Below, piece by piece: positions 7,918 to 15,447 of a DNA stretch of 64,000 nucleotides (the stretch's first letter is position 1; every line of letters begins with the position of its first letter). The translations under genes and the position numbers were made by a program. The stretch is from Armatimonadia bacterium (lineage in GTDB: Bacteria; Armatimonadota; Zipacnadia; Zipacnadales; JABUFB01). The notes under the pieces were generated by a model, which saw only the letters and a program-made list of their open reading frames with translations, had not been told where the DNA came from and did no database searches. The stretch is from the NCBI GenBank assembly GCA_039679385.1, contig JBDKVB010000074.1, positions 45,706-109,705 on the forward strand, in the 5' to 3' direction.

Positions 7918-9156
7918 ATGAAGCGAGTCCTGCTTTGCACCGCTCTGCTGGCCGGCCTGCTGACGACGGCCGCGGCAGCTCCCCCGGGCTTCATCACGGA
8001 CCTGGGCCAAGCCGAGGCACGCGCAGCCTCGACCGGCAAGTTGATCTTTGTGTACTTCAACCTACCTGGGTGACCGGGCTGCACACAGGTAGAAGCCGTG
8101 AGCTTCTCCAAGCCTGCTTTCCGCGTCGCGTCGTCTGCTTTCGTTCTGCTTGAACTGGCCTACGGTAAGGCCAACAAGGACATCGCGCAGTGCGGTGTCC
8201 GCTCCTTCCCGAACTTTGCAGTGCTGGACGCCGAAGGGAAGGTCCGCATCCCGCCGAACTCGATGCTGACCGGGGTGGTCATGAACAAGCCGCCGGTCGA
8301 GACTGTGTCGGCGCTGCTGAGCTACCACTATCGCTCCTGTCTCGAGAGCGAAGGGACGCCGTGCAGGGCCGACGTGATCCTGCAGCACCTGGCCTTCCTC
8401 AGAGCCTACGGGGAGACGACAGCGGCCGACGAGTGGCTGCAAAAGAGCCTCGCAAACCCGAAGGCAAAGCCGGAAGACGTGAAGGTGCTGAAGGTGTACA
8501 AGGCCCTGGCGCTGCGCCGTGCGGGGAGCAAGACCGAGTCGCTGGCGCTGCTGAAGGAAGTCGAGCCACAGTTGTACTTCCAAGAGCCGGAGGCTGAAGT
8601 GGCCGTCGTCGGCACGACTCCCAATGATTCCATGACGGCACCGCAGGTGGACCCCTTCGTGGTGAGCGACGGGAAGATGACCTACGGGCGGGTTTCCAGC
8701 GATGCCGACGCGCTCTTGACGACCAGGGCGCTTGCCTGGCTCAGCGCTCTCCCGGTCGGTGAGGGCATACCCGGTCCCGAAGGCAAGGAGCCTGCGGAGC
8801 TGCTCACCGGGGCGGTCTCGCTCGCGGCCGTGCTGAACAAGCCGATGCTCGCTGAGCCCTGGCTCGCGGCCTACAAGACGGCGCGGGGTGAGAAGGCCTT
8901 CCAGGGAGCGATGTCCGGCGTCCTTGCCGATGGCCTGATCCTGTTGGCGCAGGGCAAGCTGACAGAAGGCGCTGCCCGCCTGATGGTCCTGATGCAGTAT
9001 GCACCGGAGGAGAGCTTCACGCCCTGGGCCGGCGTGCTGGCCGTCGAAGCAGCGAGGAAGGCCGGCGACAAGACCGCTGCCGAGGGCTATGCCCGGCAGA
9101 TCACCGACACCTACGGACCACGACTTGCCCAGGAACTGAAGACGCGTCTGGGCTAG
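7918..9156 (+). CDS. predicted selenoprotein: secreted thioredoxin-fold protein with UPGC site (copy B)
   Basis: 412 residues if TGA 8071-8073 encodes selenocysteine (U52). ATG 7918 follows AAAAGGAGGAGG. Same architecture as copy A: signal peptide (MKRVLLCTALLAGLL), thioredoxin fold with FNLPG-U-PGC, cis-Pro region SFPNFAVLDAEGK, and a helical TPR-like C-terminal half. U52 and Cys55 give a UxxC redox pair, the selenium form of thioredoxin CxxC. Position 62 is Ser, where copy A has Cys. Leader, TGA, SECIS-like hairpin, coding sequence and terminator are all duplicated from copy A, so the gene arose by tandem duplication. The later in-frame GTG (8098) is too far into the fold to be the true start. 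Likely exported thiol or peroxide oxidoreductase. Confidence 0.75.
8088..8109 (+). promoter_or_regulatory. bacterial SECIS-like hairpin, copy B
   Basis: Identical stem to copy A (GG, bulged T, AGAAGC / GCTTCTCC) with a CGTGA loop, again with the loop starting 24 nt after TGA 8071-8073. Conservation of stem, bulge and loop G-T in two paralogues supports a functional recoding element. Confidence 0.66.
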
Positions 9157-9184
9157 GGCCGAAACAACTACCGCACGATTCGCC

Positions 9185-9231
9185 GGGGACAGAGCACCTC
9201 TTCCGTAACGCGGAACGGGAGCGCTGTCCCC
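9185..9231 (+). terminator. hairpin terminator after selenoprotein copy B
   Basis: GGGGACAG (9185-9192) pairs with CTGTCCCC (9224-9231), with an inner TTCCG/CGGAA stem. It is equivalent to the hairpin after copy A and ends just before the regulator gene. Confidence 0.5.
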
Positions 9232-9255
9232 GTCGTGTCTTCGAGGTCACCATCG

Positions 9256-9924
9256 ATGAAGGCAAGGCTACCGGAAGCGCTGGCCCAGATCCCGTTGTTC
9301 GCCGATCTGACCGAGGTGCAACTGAAGGGGCTCACAGATTCGGCCGACGTGGTTGACTATCCGCGCGGGACGGAGCTGTTCTCGGCCGGGCAACCTGCGG
9401 AGAGTTTCCTGGTGGTGCTGGCGGGCGTGGTGAAGGTGTACCTTCTCTCGCCGGACGGGCGGGAGCATATCCTGCATCTGGCTGAAGCCGGGGGTCTGGT
9501 GGCTGAGGGAGCCGTGTTCGCCCAGCGGACCTACCCGGCCTCGGCGATGGCGACGGAAGACTGCGTGGTAGCCAGGTTCTACCGCGACCGACTCGTAGCG
9601 CTGCTGCGCGAAGACCCGGAGCTGTCACTCGCGATGATTGCCGGGCTGTCGCGGCGTCTGCGGGAGTTTGTGGCAACTATCGAGGACCTGTCGCTACGGG
9701 ATGTCGCCGCACGGCTGGCACGGTATCTGGTCGAGAACTCTGTCGGCGGGTTCTGCAAGCTCCCGGGCACGAAGACGCAACTCGCCGCGCAACTGGGCAC
9801 GGTGCTGGAGCCGCTGTCGCGGTCCTTCCGGCGACTGCGGGAGGACGGCCTCATCAAGGAACACAAGCAGGGCGTCGCGCTGTTGGACACCGACGGGTTG
9901 CGCGCCCTCTACGAGGGGTGGTAA
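9256..9924 (+). CDS. hcpR: Crp/Fnr-family transcription regulator, HcpR-like
   Basis: 222 residues from ATG 9256 (GAGG 9 nt upstream). An upstream GTG at 9235 is less likely. The N-terminal cyclic-nucleotide-type beta-roll (about 8-120; LFSAGQPAESFLVVLAG, GREHILHL) lacks the Arg-Ala cAMP signature and the Fnr four-Cys cluster. A C-terminal winged helix follows (about 145-215; TKTQLAAQLGTVLEPLSRSFRRLREDG). It sits directly before hcp, and a TTGAC-N4-GTCAA palindrome lies in between, as expected for HcpR, which senses NO, often via haem, and activates hcp. The assignment rests on context as much as on sequence; it could be another Dnr/Fnr-type factor. Confidence 0.8.
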   Translation: MKARLPEALAQIPLFADLTEVQLKGLTDSADVVDYPRGTELFSAGQPAESFLVVLAGVVKVYLLSPDGREHILHLAEAGGLVAEGAVFAQRTYPASAMATEDCVVARFYRDRLVALLREDPELSLAMIAGLSRRLREFVATIEDLSLRDVAARLARYLVENSVGGFCKLPGTKTQLAAQLGTVLEPLSRSFRRLREDGLIKEHKQGVALLDTDGLRALYEGW

Positions 9925-9956
9925 CCCACACGGCCGAGAGCACCCATGACACAGCC

Positions 9957-9998
9957 TTGACCTAAGTCAAAGACTGCCGGATCGACGGCGGCTATCAT
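9957..9998 (+). promoter_or_regulatory. HcpR/FNR-type operator and predicted hcp promoter
   Basis: The palindrome TTGACCTAAGTCAA (9957-9970) matches the FNR/HcpR consensus TTGA-N6-TCAA. A -10-like TATCAT lies at 9993-9998, giving a start near 10005. The palindrome centre (9963.5) is then at about -41.5, the class II activator position, and the -35 region is otherwise poor. hcp begins at 10047 after AAGGAGG. Confidence 0.72.
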
Positions 9999-10046
9999 CG
10001 TGCCAAGGTCGCCGATCCAGTATCGCTCGATCAAGGAGGAAGTGCC

Positions 10047-11678
10047 ATGTCCATGTTCTGCTACCAGTGTGAGCAAACCTTCGGAGGCACCGGCTGCACC
10101 AAGCAGGGGGTCTGCGGCAAGGACGCGACGACCGCCGGCCTGCAGGACCTGCTGATCTTCTCGCTCAAGGGGATCGCTCGCTATGCGAAGCCCGCTCGTG
10201 AGCTGGGCGCCAAGGACCCCGAGATGGATGCCTGGGTCCAGGAGGCCTTGTTCGCCACCCTCACCAACGTCAACTTCGATGCCGAGCGCTTCGTGGCGTA
10301 TGTGAAGGAGGCGCAGGCCTGGAAGGACAAGGCGAAGGCGATGCTGCAGCAGGCCGGCGGCACAGTGCCGGAGGACCTCAAGCCTGCGGTTCCTGCGGAT
10401 GCCTCGCAAGAAGACCTGATCGCCCTGGCGGCGCTGGTAGGAGTCCTGCAGGATACTCACCCCGATGCCGACGCAACGGCGCTGCGGCAACTGGTCACCC
10501 TCGGCCTGAAGGGCATCTGCGCTTACTCCTTCCACGCACGCGAGTTGGGCAAGACCGACGACGGTCTCGACGCCTTCATCTATGAGGCCCTCGCCGCGAC
10601 GACTGATGACTCGATGTCCGTGGACGCTCTCGTGGCGCTGGCGCTCAAGACCGGCGAGATCAACATCAAGGCGATGGAGATCCTCGACGCCGGGCACGTG
10701 GAGAAGCTGGGCGTTCCCGAACCGGCACCCGTATTCCTCGGCACCAAGGCCGGTCCCGGCATCCTCATCAGCGGGCACGACATGGTCGACCTGCTGGAGC
10801 TGCTCAAGCAGACCGAGGGCACCGGCATCAACCTCTACACCCACGGCGAGATGCTCCCGGCAGTCATGTACCCCGAGCTTCGCAAGTACCCGCACCTGGT
10901 CGGCAACTGGGGTGGCGCCTGGCAGAACCAGCAGCGGGAGTTCGAGGAGTTCCCCGGCCCGATCGTCATGACCACCAACTGCCTGATGAAGCCGCGGGAG
11001 AGCTATAAGGACCGCGTGTTCACCCTCGGGCCTGTGGGATGGTCGGGCGTCAAGCACCTCGGCCACAGCCGCGACTTCTCCGCAGTAATCGCGATGGCCA
11101 AGGAGCTGCCGCCGCTGCCTGAGACCGAGGGCAAGACCATCCTGACCGGGTTCCACCACCTGCCGGTGCTGTCGATTGCCGACAAGGTGATTGAGGCAGT
11201 GAAGAGCGGCGCAGTGAAGCACTTCTTCCTCATCGGCGGCTGCGACGGAGCACGCCCCGGTCGGAACTACTACACCGAGTTCGCCGAGAAGGTGCCCCAG
11301 GACTGCATCATCCTGACGCTGGCCTGCGGCAAGTACCGGTTCAACAAGCTGGACTTCGGCGAGATCGGCGGCATCCCCCGGTTGCTCGACATGGGCCAGT
11401 GCAACAACGCCTACTCAGCCGTGCAGGTGGCGCTGGCTTTGGCCAACGCCTTCGGCGTCGGAGTGAACGAGCTGCCGCTGTCGCTGATCATTACGTGGTA
11501 TGAGCAGAAGGCCGTGGCGATCCTGTTGTCGCTGCTGCACCTGGGCATCAAGAACATCCGTCTGGGGCCGACGCTACCGGCTTTCGTCACGCCCAACGTT
11601 CTCGATGTGCTGGTCAAGAACTTCGACCTCAAGCCCATCAGCACACCGGACGAAGACCTAACAGCCTGCCTGAGCTAG
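10047..11678 (+). CDS. hcp: hybrid cluster protein (hydroxylamine reductase / NO-protective S-nitrosylase)
   Basis: 543 residues, full length. The N-terminal cluster motif CYQCEQTFGGTGC...GVC (Cys at 5, 8, 17, 23) is of the class I/II C-x2-C-x8-C-x5-C type. The hybrid-cluster ligands are visible: HGEMLPA, the Cys in MTTNCLMKP, GGCDGARPGRNY, LTLACGKYRFN and DMGQCNNAYSA. Hcp reduces hydroxylamine or NO in the cytoplasm and acts in nitrosative-stress defence. It lies behind HcpR and its operator, with a hemerythrin and a cupin following. A TIGR03980-like Hcp-associated redox protein occurs elsewhere in the window (43523-43753). Confidence 0.97.
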   Translation: MSMFCYQCEQTFGGTGCTKQGVCGKDATTAGLQDLLIFSLKGIARYAKPARELGAKDPEMDAWVQEALFATLTNVNFDAERFVAYVKEAQAWKDKAKAMLQQAGGTVPEDLKPAVPADASQEDLIALAALVGVLQDTHPDADATALRQLVTLGLKGICAYSFHARELGKTDDGLDAFIYEALAATTDDSMSVDALVALALKTGEINIKAMEILDAGHVEKLGVPEPAPVFLGTKAGPGILISGHDMVDLLELLKQTEGTGINLYTHGEMLPAVMYPELRKYPHLVGNWGGAWQNQQREFEEFPGPIVMTTNCLMKPRESYKDRVFTLGPVGWSGVKHLGHSRDFSAVIAMAKELPPLPETEGKTILTGFHHLPVLSIADKVIEAVKSGAVKHFFLIGGCDGARPGRNYYTEFAEKVPQDCIILTLACGKYRFNKLDFGEIGGIPRLLDMGQCNNAYSAVQVALALANAFGVGVNELPLSLIITWYEQKAVAILLSLLHLGIKNIRLGPTLPAFVTPNVLDVLVKNFDLKPISTPDEDLTACLS

Positions 11679-11699
11679 ACAGTCTGAGGATGGGGTAGC

Positions 11700-11735
11700 G
11701 GGAGTCGAGGCGGCCGGCCTGGGGCCTCGACTCCC
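11700..11735 (+). terminator. hairpin after hcp
   Basis: A perfect 12-bp stem GGGAGTCGAGGC / GCCTCGACTCCC with a 12-nt loop, 22 nt after the hcp stop. There is no T-run. It likely ends the hcp transcript. I see nothing coding in the remaining gap to 11900. Confidence 0.6.
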
Positions 11736-11900
11736 CGGGGTTGGCGCAGACGAGAAGTCGGAGACGACGGTCCTTCACAATCGGGTTCGGTGTCTCAGTC
11801 GCTGGAGCCGGGACGCTCGCTGTTGTCGTGTTCGGCCTGTGCGCCGCACAGGAGAGCGGAGTGATCGCAAGGTCGACTTAGCCTTTAGGAGGGGACCACC

Positions 11901-12446
11901 ATGAAGGCGACGGAGGTTCTGCGGCACGAGCACGAGGTCGTGATGCTGGTTCTGAACGGGACGCGGCGTGTTGTCGGGAACCTGGCCGGCGCACTCCAGG
12001 CCGACCCTCTACTGGCGGAGAAGCTGCATGGCTTCTTTGCCAACTTCGTCGACCATTGCCATCACACCAAGGAGGAGCGGCACCTGTTCCCGAGGCTCTG
12101 GCAACGGGGACTGCCGCGAGGACATGGCCCGACGACCCTGATGCTCAAGGAGCATGACCTCGGGCGTGAGATCGTCAGTGACATCGGCGACGTCCTGCCC
12201 GGGGTTGCCAAGGGGGATGCCGAGGCCATCTCGAAGCTGCGTCAGGCGCTGCTTGACTATGACGGCCTGATGCGGGAGCACATCGACAAGGAGAATCGGG
12301 TACTGTTCATGCTGGCCGAGGACCTGCTCACCGACGCGGACAACGAAGAGCTTGTGGCGGCCTTCGAGCAGGTCGAGACCCAGGAAATCGGTGAGGGGAT
12401 GCACGAGAAGTACCACCAACTGGCGCATGAACTCGCCGGTCAGTGA
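11901..12446 (+). CDS. hemerythrin-domain protein
   Basis: 181 residues after TAGGAGGGG. The hemerythrin/HHE pattern of His and Glu diiron ligands is visible: RHEHEVV (about 8-14), HHTKEERHLFP (about 54-64), KEHDLGREI and MREHIDKENRVLF. The four-helix bundle could bind O2 or NO or act in iron-sulfur repair (RIC/YtfE-like). Placement after hcpR-hcp argues for a nitrosative or oxidative stress role. It lacks the N-terminal ScdA domain of full RIC proteins. Its stop is followed within 15 nt by the cupin start, so the two probably form a small operon. Confidence 0.88.
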   Translation: MKATEVLRHEHEVVMLVLNGTRRVVGNLAGALQADPLLAEKLHGFFANFVDHCHHTKEERHLFPRLWQRGLPRGHGPTTLMLKEHDLGREIVSDIGDVLPGVAKGDAEAISKLRQALLDYDGLMREHIDKENRVLFMLAEDLLTDADNEELVAAFEQVETQEIGEGMHEKYHQLAHELAGQ

Positions 12447-12460
12447 GAGGAGTGCCTGCG

Positions 12461-12781
12461 ATGCCCGGAGTCGAGAGGGTTGACCTTCACCTGCAGGACC
12501 ACGGCGACCGCATGTGTGTCTGGGAGACCGACGAGGTACAGATCATGAGGATTCGGCTGGCGCCGGGTGAGGCTCTGCCACGGCACAACAGCAACTCGCA
12601 CGTCGTGCTGCTTGCACTGGCCGGGCAACTGAAGTTCGAGACACCAGGGCAGACAGAGGTCTTCGGGACGGGAGAGGCACTCAGCGTCCCCTTCGACACA
12701 CAGATGGATATGAGCAACGCGGGAGAGGAGCCGGCAACCTTCCTGGTAATCAAGACGCCGCACCCGAAGAAGATGCACTGA
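12461..12781 (+). CDS. single-domain cupin
   Basis: 106 residues from ATG 12461, GGAG 8 nt upstream. A GTG at 12443 would overlap the hemerythrin end and is less likely. A cupin barrel is indicated by LAPGEALPRHNSNSH (motif 1, His residues) and the following LALAGQLKFETPG and FGTGEALSVPF (motif 2). Small cupins bind a metal and a small acid or sugar or sense a ligand. Motif 2 is short on His, so metal binding is uncertain. It is co-directional with the hemerythrin gene. Confidence 0.78.
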   Translation: MPGVERVDLHLQDHGDRMCVWETDEVQIMRIRLAPGEALPRHNSNSHVVLLALAGQLKFETPGQTEVFGTGEALSVPFDTQMDMSNAGEEPATFLVIKTPHPKKMH

Positions 12782-12812
12782 TCGGGTAGGGGCGGGCCTG
12801 GCGTTGGCCCGC

Positions 12813-13541
12813 TCAGCGAGTGGCCAGCACCAGGAAGTAGGGAAGGTGGAGGAAGCAAGACCAGGTATTTCGTGCCCGGCGGATCTCGGCCATGACCTCC
12901 TGAACTCGCGCTCGCTGCGGCTCGGTGAGGGGCAAGCCCAGGCACAGACCCACGCCTTGCACAGTGGCCGGCTGGGGCATATTGAGAAGCTCAACGCACG
13001 GCTTCAATCCCGCTTCTTCACAGGCCGCCGGAAGCTTGCGCCCCACAAGGGCGTCGGCTCCGGCGGCCTGTAAACCTTCGATCCACACCTCACGGAGAGC
13101 GACCGACGGCGGGTACTCCATCATCCCGCCGTAGTCAGGCTCCAGGGCGACAAGAGCGCCTCCCGGCTCCAGCACGCGGGCGATCTCGCCCACAGCCCGC
13201 GTCAGATCACCCACCCATAGCAGGATGTTCTGGCAGACCACGAGGTCAAAGCACGCATCGCGGAAGGGGAGATCGCAGGCGTCTGCTGCCACCCGCCCTG
13301 TCGAGGGCGAAGGCGGCGTCTGGACAGCCTCGAGACGGCGGTCCAGGCAGACGAGCTCGCCCGGAACCCGACGGGCCAACTCCTCGCTCACCACTCCGTG
13401 GCCGCAGCCGATCTCGAGCACACGCTGACGCAGCCCGATCTGCGCCCGTCGCAGGAGACGACTCCGCGGAGCTGCCAGCCAGGAAGCCAGGCGCTCCGAC
13501 TGGGCAAGAGAGGGCAAGTCGGGTCGCAAGGGCTCGGGCAT
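12813..13541 (-). CDS. class I SAM-dependent methyltransferase
   Basis: 242 residues from ATG 13541. A GTG at 13571 is possible, but the frame further upstream is only the shadow of the Cys-Ala tail of the preceding gene, so those starts are rejected. SAM motif I VLEIGCGHG is followed by LVCLDRRLEAV, motif II/III-like AADACDLPF and FDLVVCQNILLW, and the post-motif VLEPGGALVALEPDYGG. This is the Methyltransf_11 type. It is last in the zinc-ribbon, radical SAM, SPASM-like and DUF2207-like operon and starts within 40 nt of that stop, so it could methylate the same substrate. The substrate is unknown. Confidence 0.85.
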   Translation of the reverse strand: MPEPLRPDLPSLAQSERLASWLAAPRSRLLRRAQIGLRQRVLEIGCGHGVVSEELARRVPGELVCLDRRLEAVQTPPSPSTGRVAADACDLPFRDACFDLVVCQNILLWVGDLTRAVGEIARVLEPGGALVALEPDYGGMMEYPPSVALREVWIEGLQAAGADALVGRKLPAACEEAGLKPCVELLNMPQPATVQGVGLCLGLPLTEPQRARVQEVMAEIRRARNTWSCFLHLPYFLVLATR

Positions 13542-13578
13542 CGCCGACCCGCCGGGGCCTGCTACGAACACAAGGCCG

Positions 13579-15447
13579 TCACCGTCCGCCTCCTGCACAG
13601 GCACAAGCGCAGGCACATCCGGCGCAGGCGCAGGCACATCCGCCGCCACCACCGCCTCCCCCACTTCCGCTGGAGGAGGATATCGTGTCGAGCACATCGA
13701 GGCTCACCTTGTCCATGCCGGAGAGGTCCATCACGCCGCCTCGGGCACCCGGGACTGTGAGACCGTCAAGGCTTGACGACAGGCCACCGGCAACGTTCTC
13801 CGTCCACCCGGCGAAGGAGGAGGCCACGTCGCCAAAGCTCGTATGGCCGCCCACACCCGTATCCGGAGCCGGTGTCGGTATGCCGCCTCCACCGAAGACC
13901 GGACCGGTGCGTATCCAGGGCGGGTCATAGCGATAGCCCGTCCCGTACCAGGTGCCGAAGCTGTCGTTGTAGTCCGGCGCCAGGAGCATCCAGAGCAGGT
14001 TGTCGTCGGTGTAGGTCGTGCGCTCCTGCAGGTCGCCGAGGCCCTTGGCCTCCGACCACGCTTTGGAAACGATCAGCTTGTAGTAGCTGCGGGTCTTCTC
14101 GACATCGAAGCCCTTGAGCCGCGCCGCGGTGTCGACGATCAGACCCTCCATCGCGGGCTTGAGATTGACCTTGTCGACGCGGGTGCTCTTGGCCTCACGC
14201 AGGGCGTCGATGAGACGCTGCTCATAGGCATGGACGACGGTGCCCTGCTCCTGGGCCTGCTTGCGTCGCGCACCACGCTCCTCGGCCTCGTAGCCGGGAT
14301 TCAGGGCAACGGAAAGCGGCTTCGTGTCGAGCTGCTTCACGATACCCTTCTTGAGCAACCCGAAAAGTACCAGCGCGAGGACACGATTCAGCGGCAGCTC
14401 CAGCAGAACGGCAGCTTCCGGCGCTGTCAGCCCGCGCTTGATGTCGCCGCCCTCGACCGAGGCAATAGGCGGCAGGTAGTGACCGCGACGACGCTTCAGC
14501 CCCTTCTCCGTGAAGTACCAGACCAGGAGCAGGACCGGAAAGGCGGCCAACTCCACGCCGGGGCTGGCACTGAAGCAGGCGATCAGCAGGATCAGGAGCG
14601 GCACGAAGCAACTGCAGCCCGTCCCGGCACTGGCGCGGAAGAACATGATGCCGAAGAGGATCAGCACGAAGGCACCCCAGAGGAGCCGCACGTCCGGGGA
14701 TTCGCGCCACCACTTCATGAACAGCGCGAAGGGCGTCATGTACATCACGTGGGTCATGTTGCGCTTCGGGAAGGACAGGCCGACCATGTGCGGGCCATCG
14801 AGCCGAGTGCCCTGGAAGCGCCACTCCACCATCGTGTACTTGTCGGTTACGAACTTGCGGTTGAAGGGCTGGCGCTCGTCCTGGTAGAGCACTTCGTCCG
14901 GCTTGAGGTCTTTGGGCAAGTAGACCGTAACGTAGAGGTCGGTTGTGCCCTGCACATACTGACTGCCGAACCAGGTCGGGGTGATGCGTAGGGAGGCGTA
15001 GTCCTTGCGCGTCGTGTCCTGCCAGACCATCGAGGGCATGCGGCACAGGAAGCTGAAGCGCCCTGAGGCGCCAGGCTGGATGCTCTTGTCGCCGAGGTTG
15101 ACCGCCACGCCATACTCGACGTAGGGTGACTTCTCGAAGCTGTAGACGCGCTCACCGTCGACGGACGCCACCATCTGGCTCATGTCGTAGTCGCCATGGG
15201 GCAGGCCGACGTCGACGGCGTCGATGGCATGGGCTCCCGGTGCACACTTGAAGTCGATGGTGTACTCCAAGGTCACGGAGGCGTCCGGATTCACCTCCAC
15301 CGCCAGCAGCATCTTCGGCACGGAGAACAGGTACTCCTGGGCCGAGGCAGTGACGGCGAGGGTGGTCAGCAGCGCCAGGGCCAGCAGCACCGAGAGGTGC
15401 GCTGCAGACCTGCCGGAGGCTGGTCGTCGGGAAGTGCGGAGGGTCAT
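13579..15447 (-). CDS. DUF2207-like membrane protein with Gly-rich, seven-Cys C-terminal tail
   Basis: 622 residues. Signal peptide (about 18-37, ending TASAQ), a beta-rich extracytoplasmic domain (about 38-250), three hydrophobic segments (about 255-270, 280-296, 299-313), then a cytoplasmic winged-helix-like region with GLTAPEAAVLLELPLNRVLALVLFGLLKKG, as in DUF2207 proteins. The last ~33 residues are Ser/Gly-rich and end in seven cysteines alternating with alanine (CACACAG, then CACACACAG) before GGGR. Gly-rich tails occur in DUF2207/TPM relatives, but a regular Cys-Ala tract is unusual and could bind metal or be enzymatically modified. Two SPASM proteins lie immediately upstream with overlapping genes. 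Confidence 0.82.
   Translation of the reverse strand: MTLRTSRRPASGRSAAHLSVLLALALLTTLAVTASAQEYLFSVPKMLLAVEVNPDASVTLEYTIDFKCAPGAHAIDAVDVGLPHGDYDMSQMVASVDGERVYSFEKSPYVEYGVAVNLGDKSIQPGASGRFSFLCRMPSMVWQDTTRKDYASLRITPTWFGSQYVQGTTDLYVTVYLPKDLKPDEVLYQDERQPFNRKFVTDKYTMVEWRFQGTRLDGPHMVGLSFPKRNMTHVMYMTPFALFMKWWRESPDVRLLWGAFVLILFGIMFFRASAGTGCSCFVPLLILLIACFSASPGVELAAFPVLLLVWYFTEKGLKRRRGHYLPPIASVEGGDIKRGLTAPEAAVLLELPLNRVLALVLFGLLKKGIVKQLDTKPLSVALNPGYEAEERGARRKQAQEQGTVVHAYEQRLIDALREAKSTRVDKVNLKPAMEGLIVDTAARLKGFDVEKTRSYYKLIVSKAWSEAKGLGDLQERTTYTDDNLLWMLLAPDYNDSFGTWYGTGYRYDPPWIRTGPVFGGGGIPTPAPDTGVGGHTSFGDVASSFAGWTENVAGGLSSSLDGLTVPGARGGVMDLSGMDKVSLDVLDTISSSSGSGGGGGGGGCACACAGCACACACAGGGR

Noticed and set aside
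13579..13697. N-terminal extension of the methyltransferase to 13697
   Set aside because: The extra 52 residues are just another frame of the Cys-Ala/Gly tail of the upstream gene, with no methyltransferase similarity.
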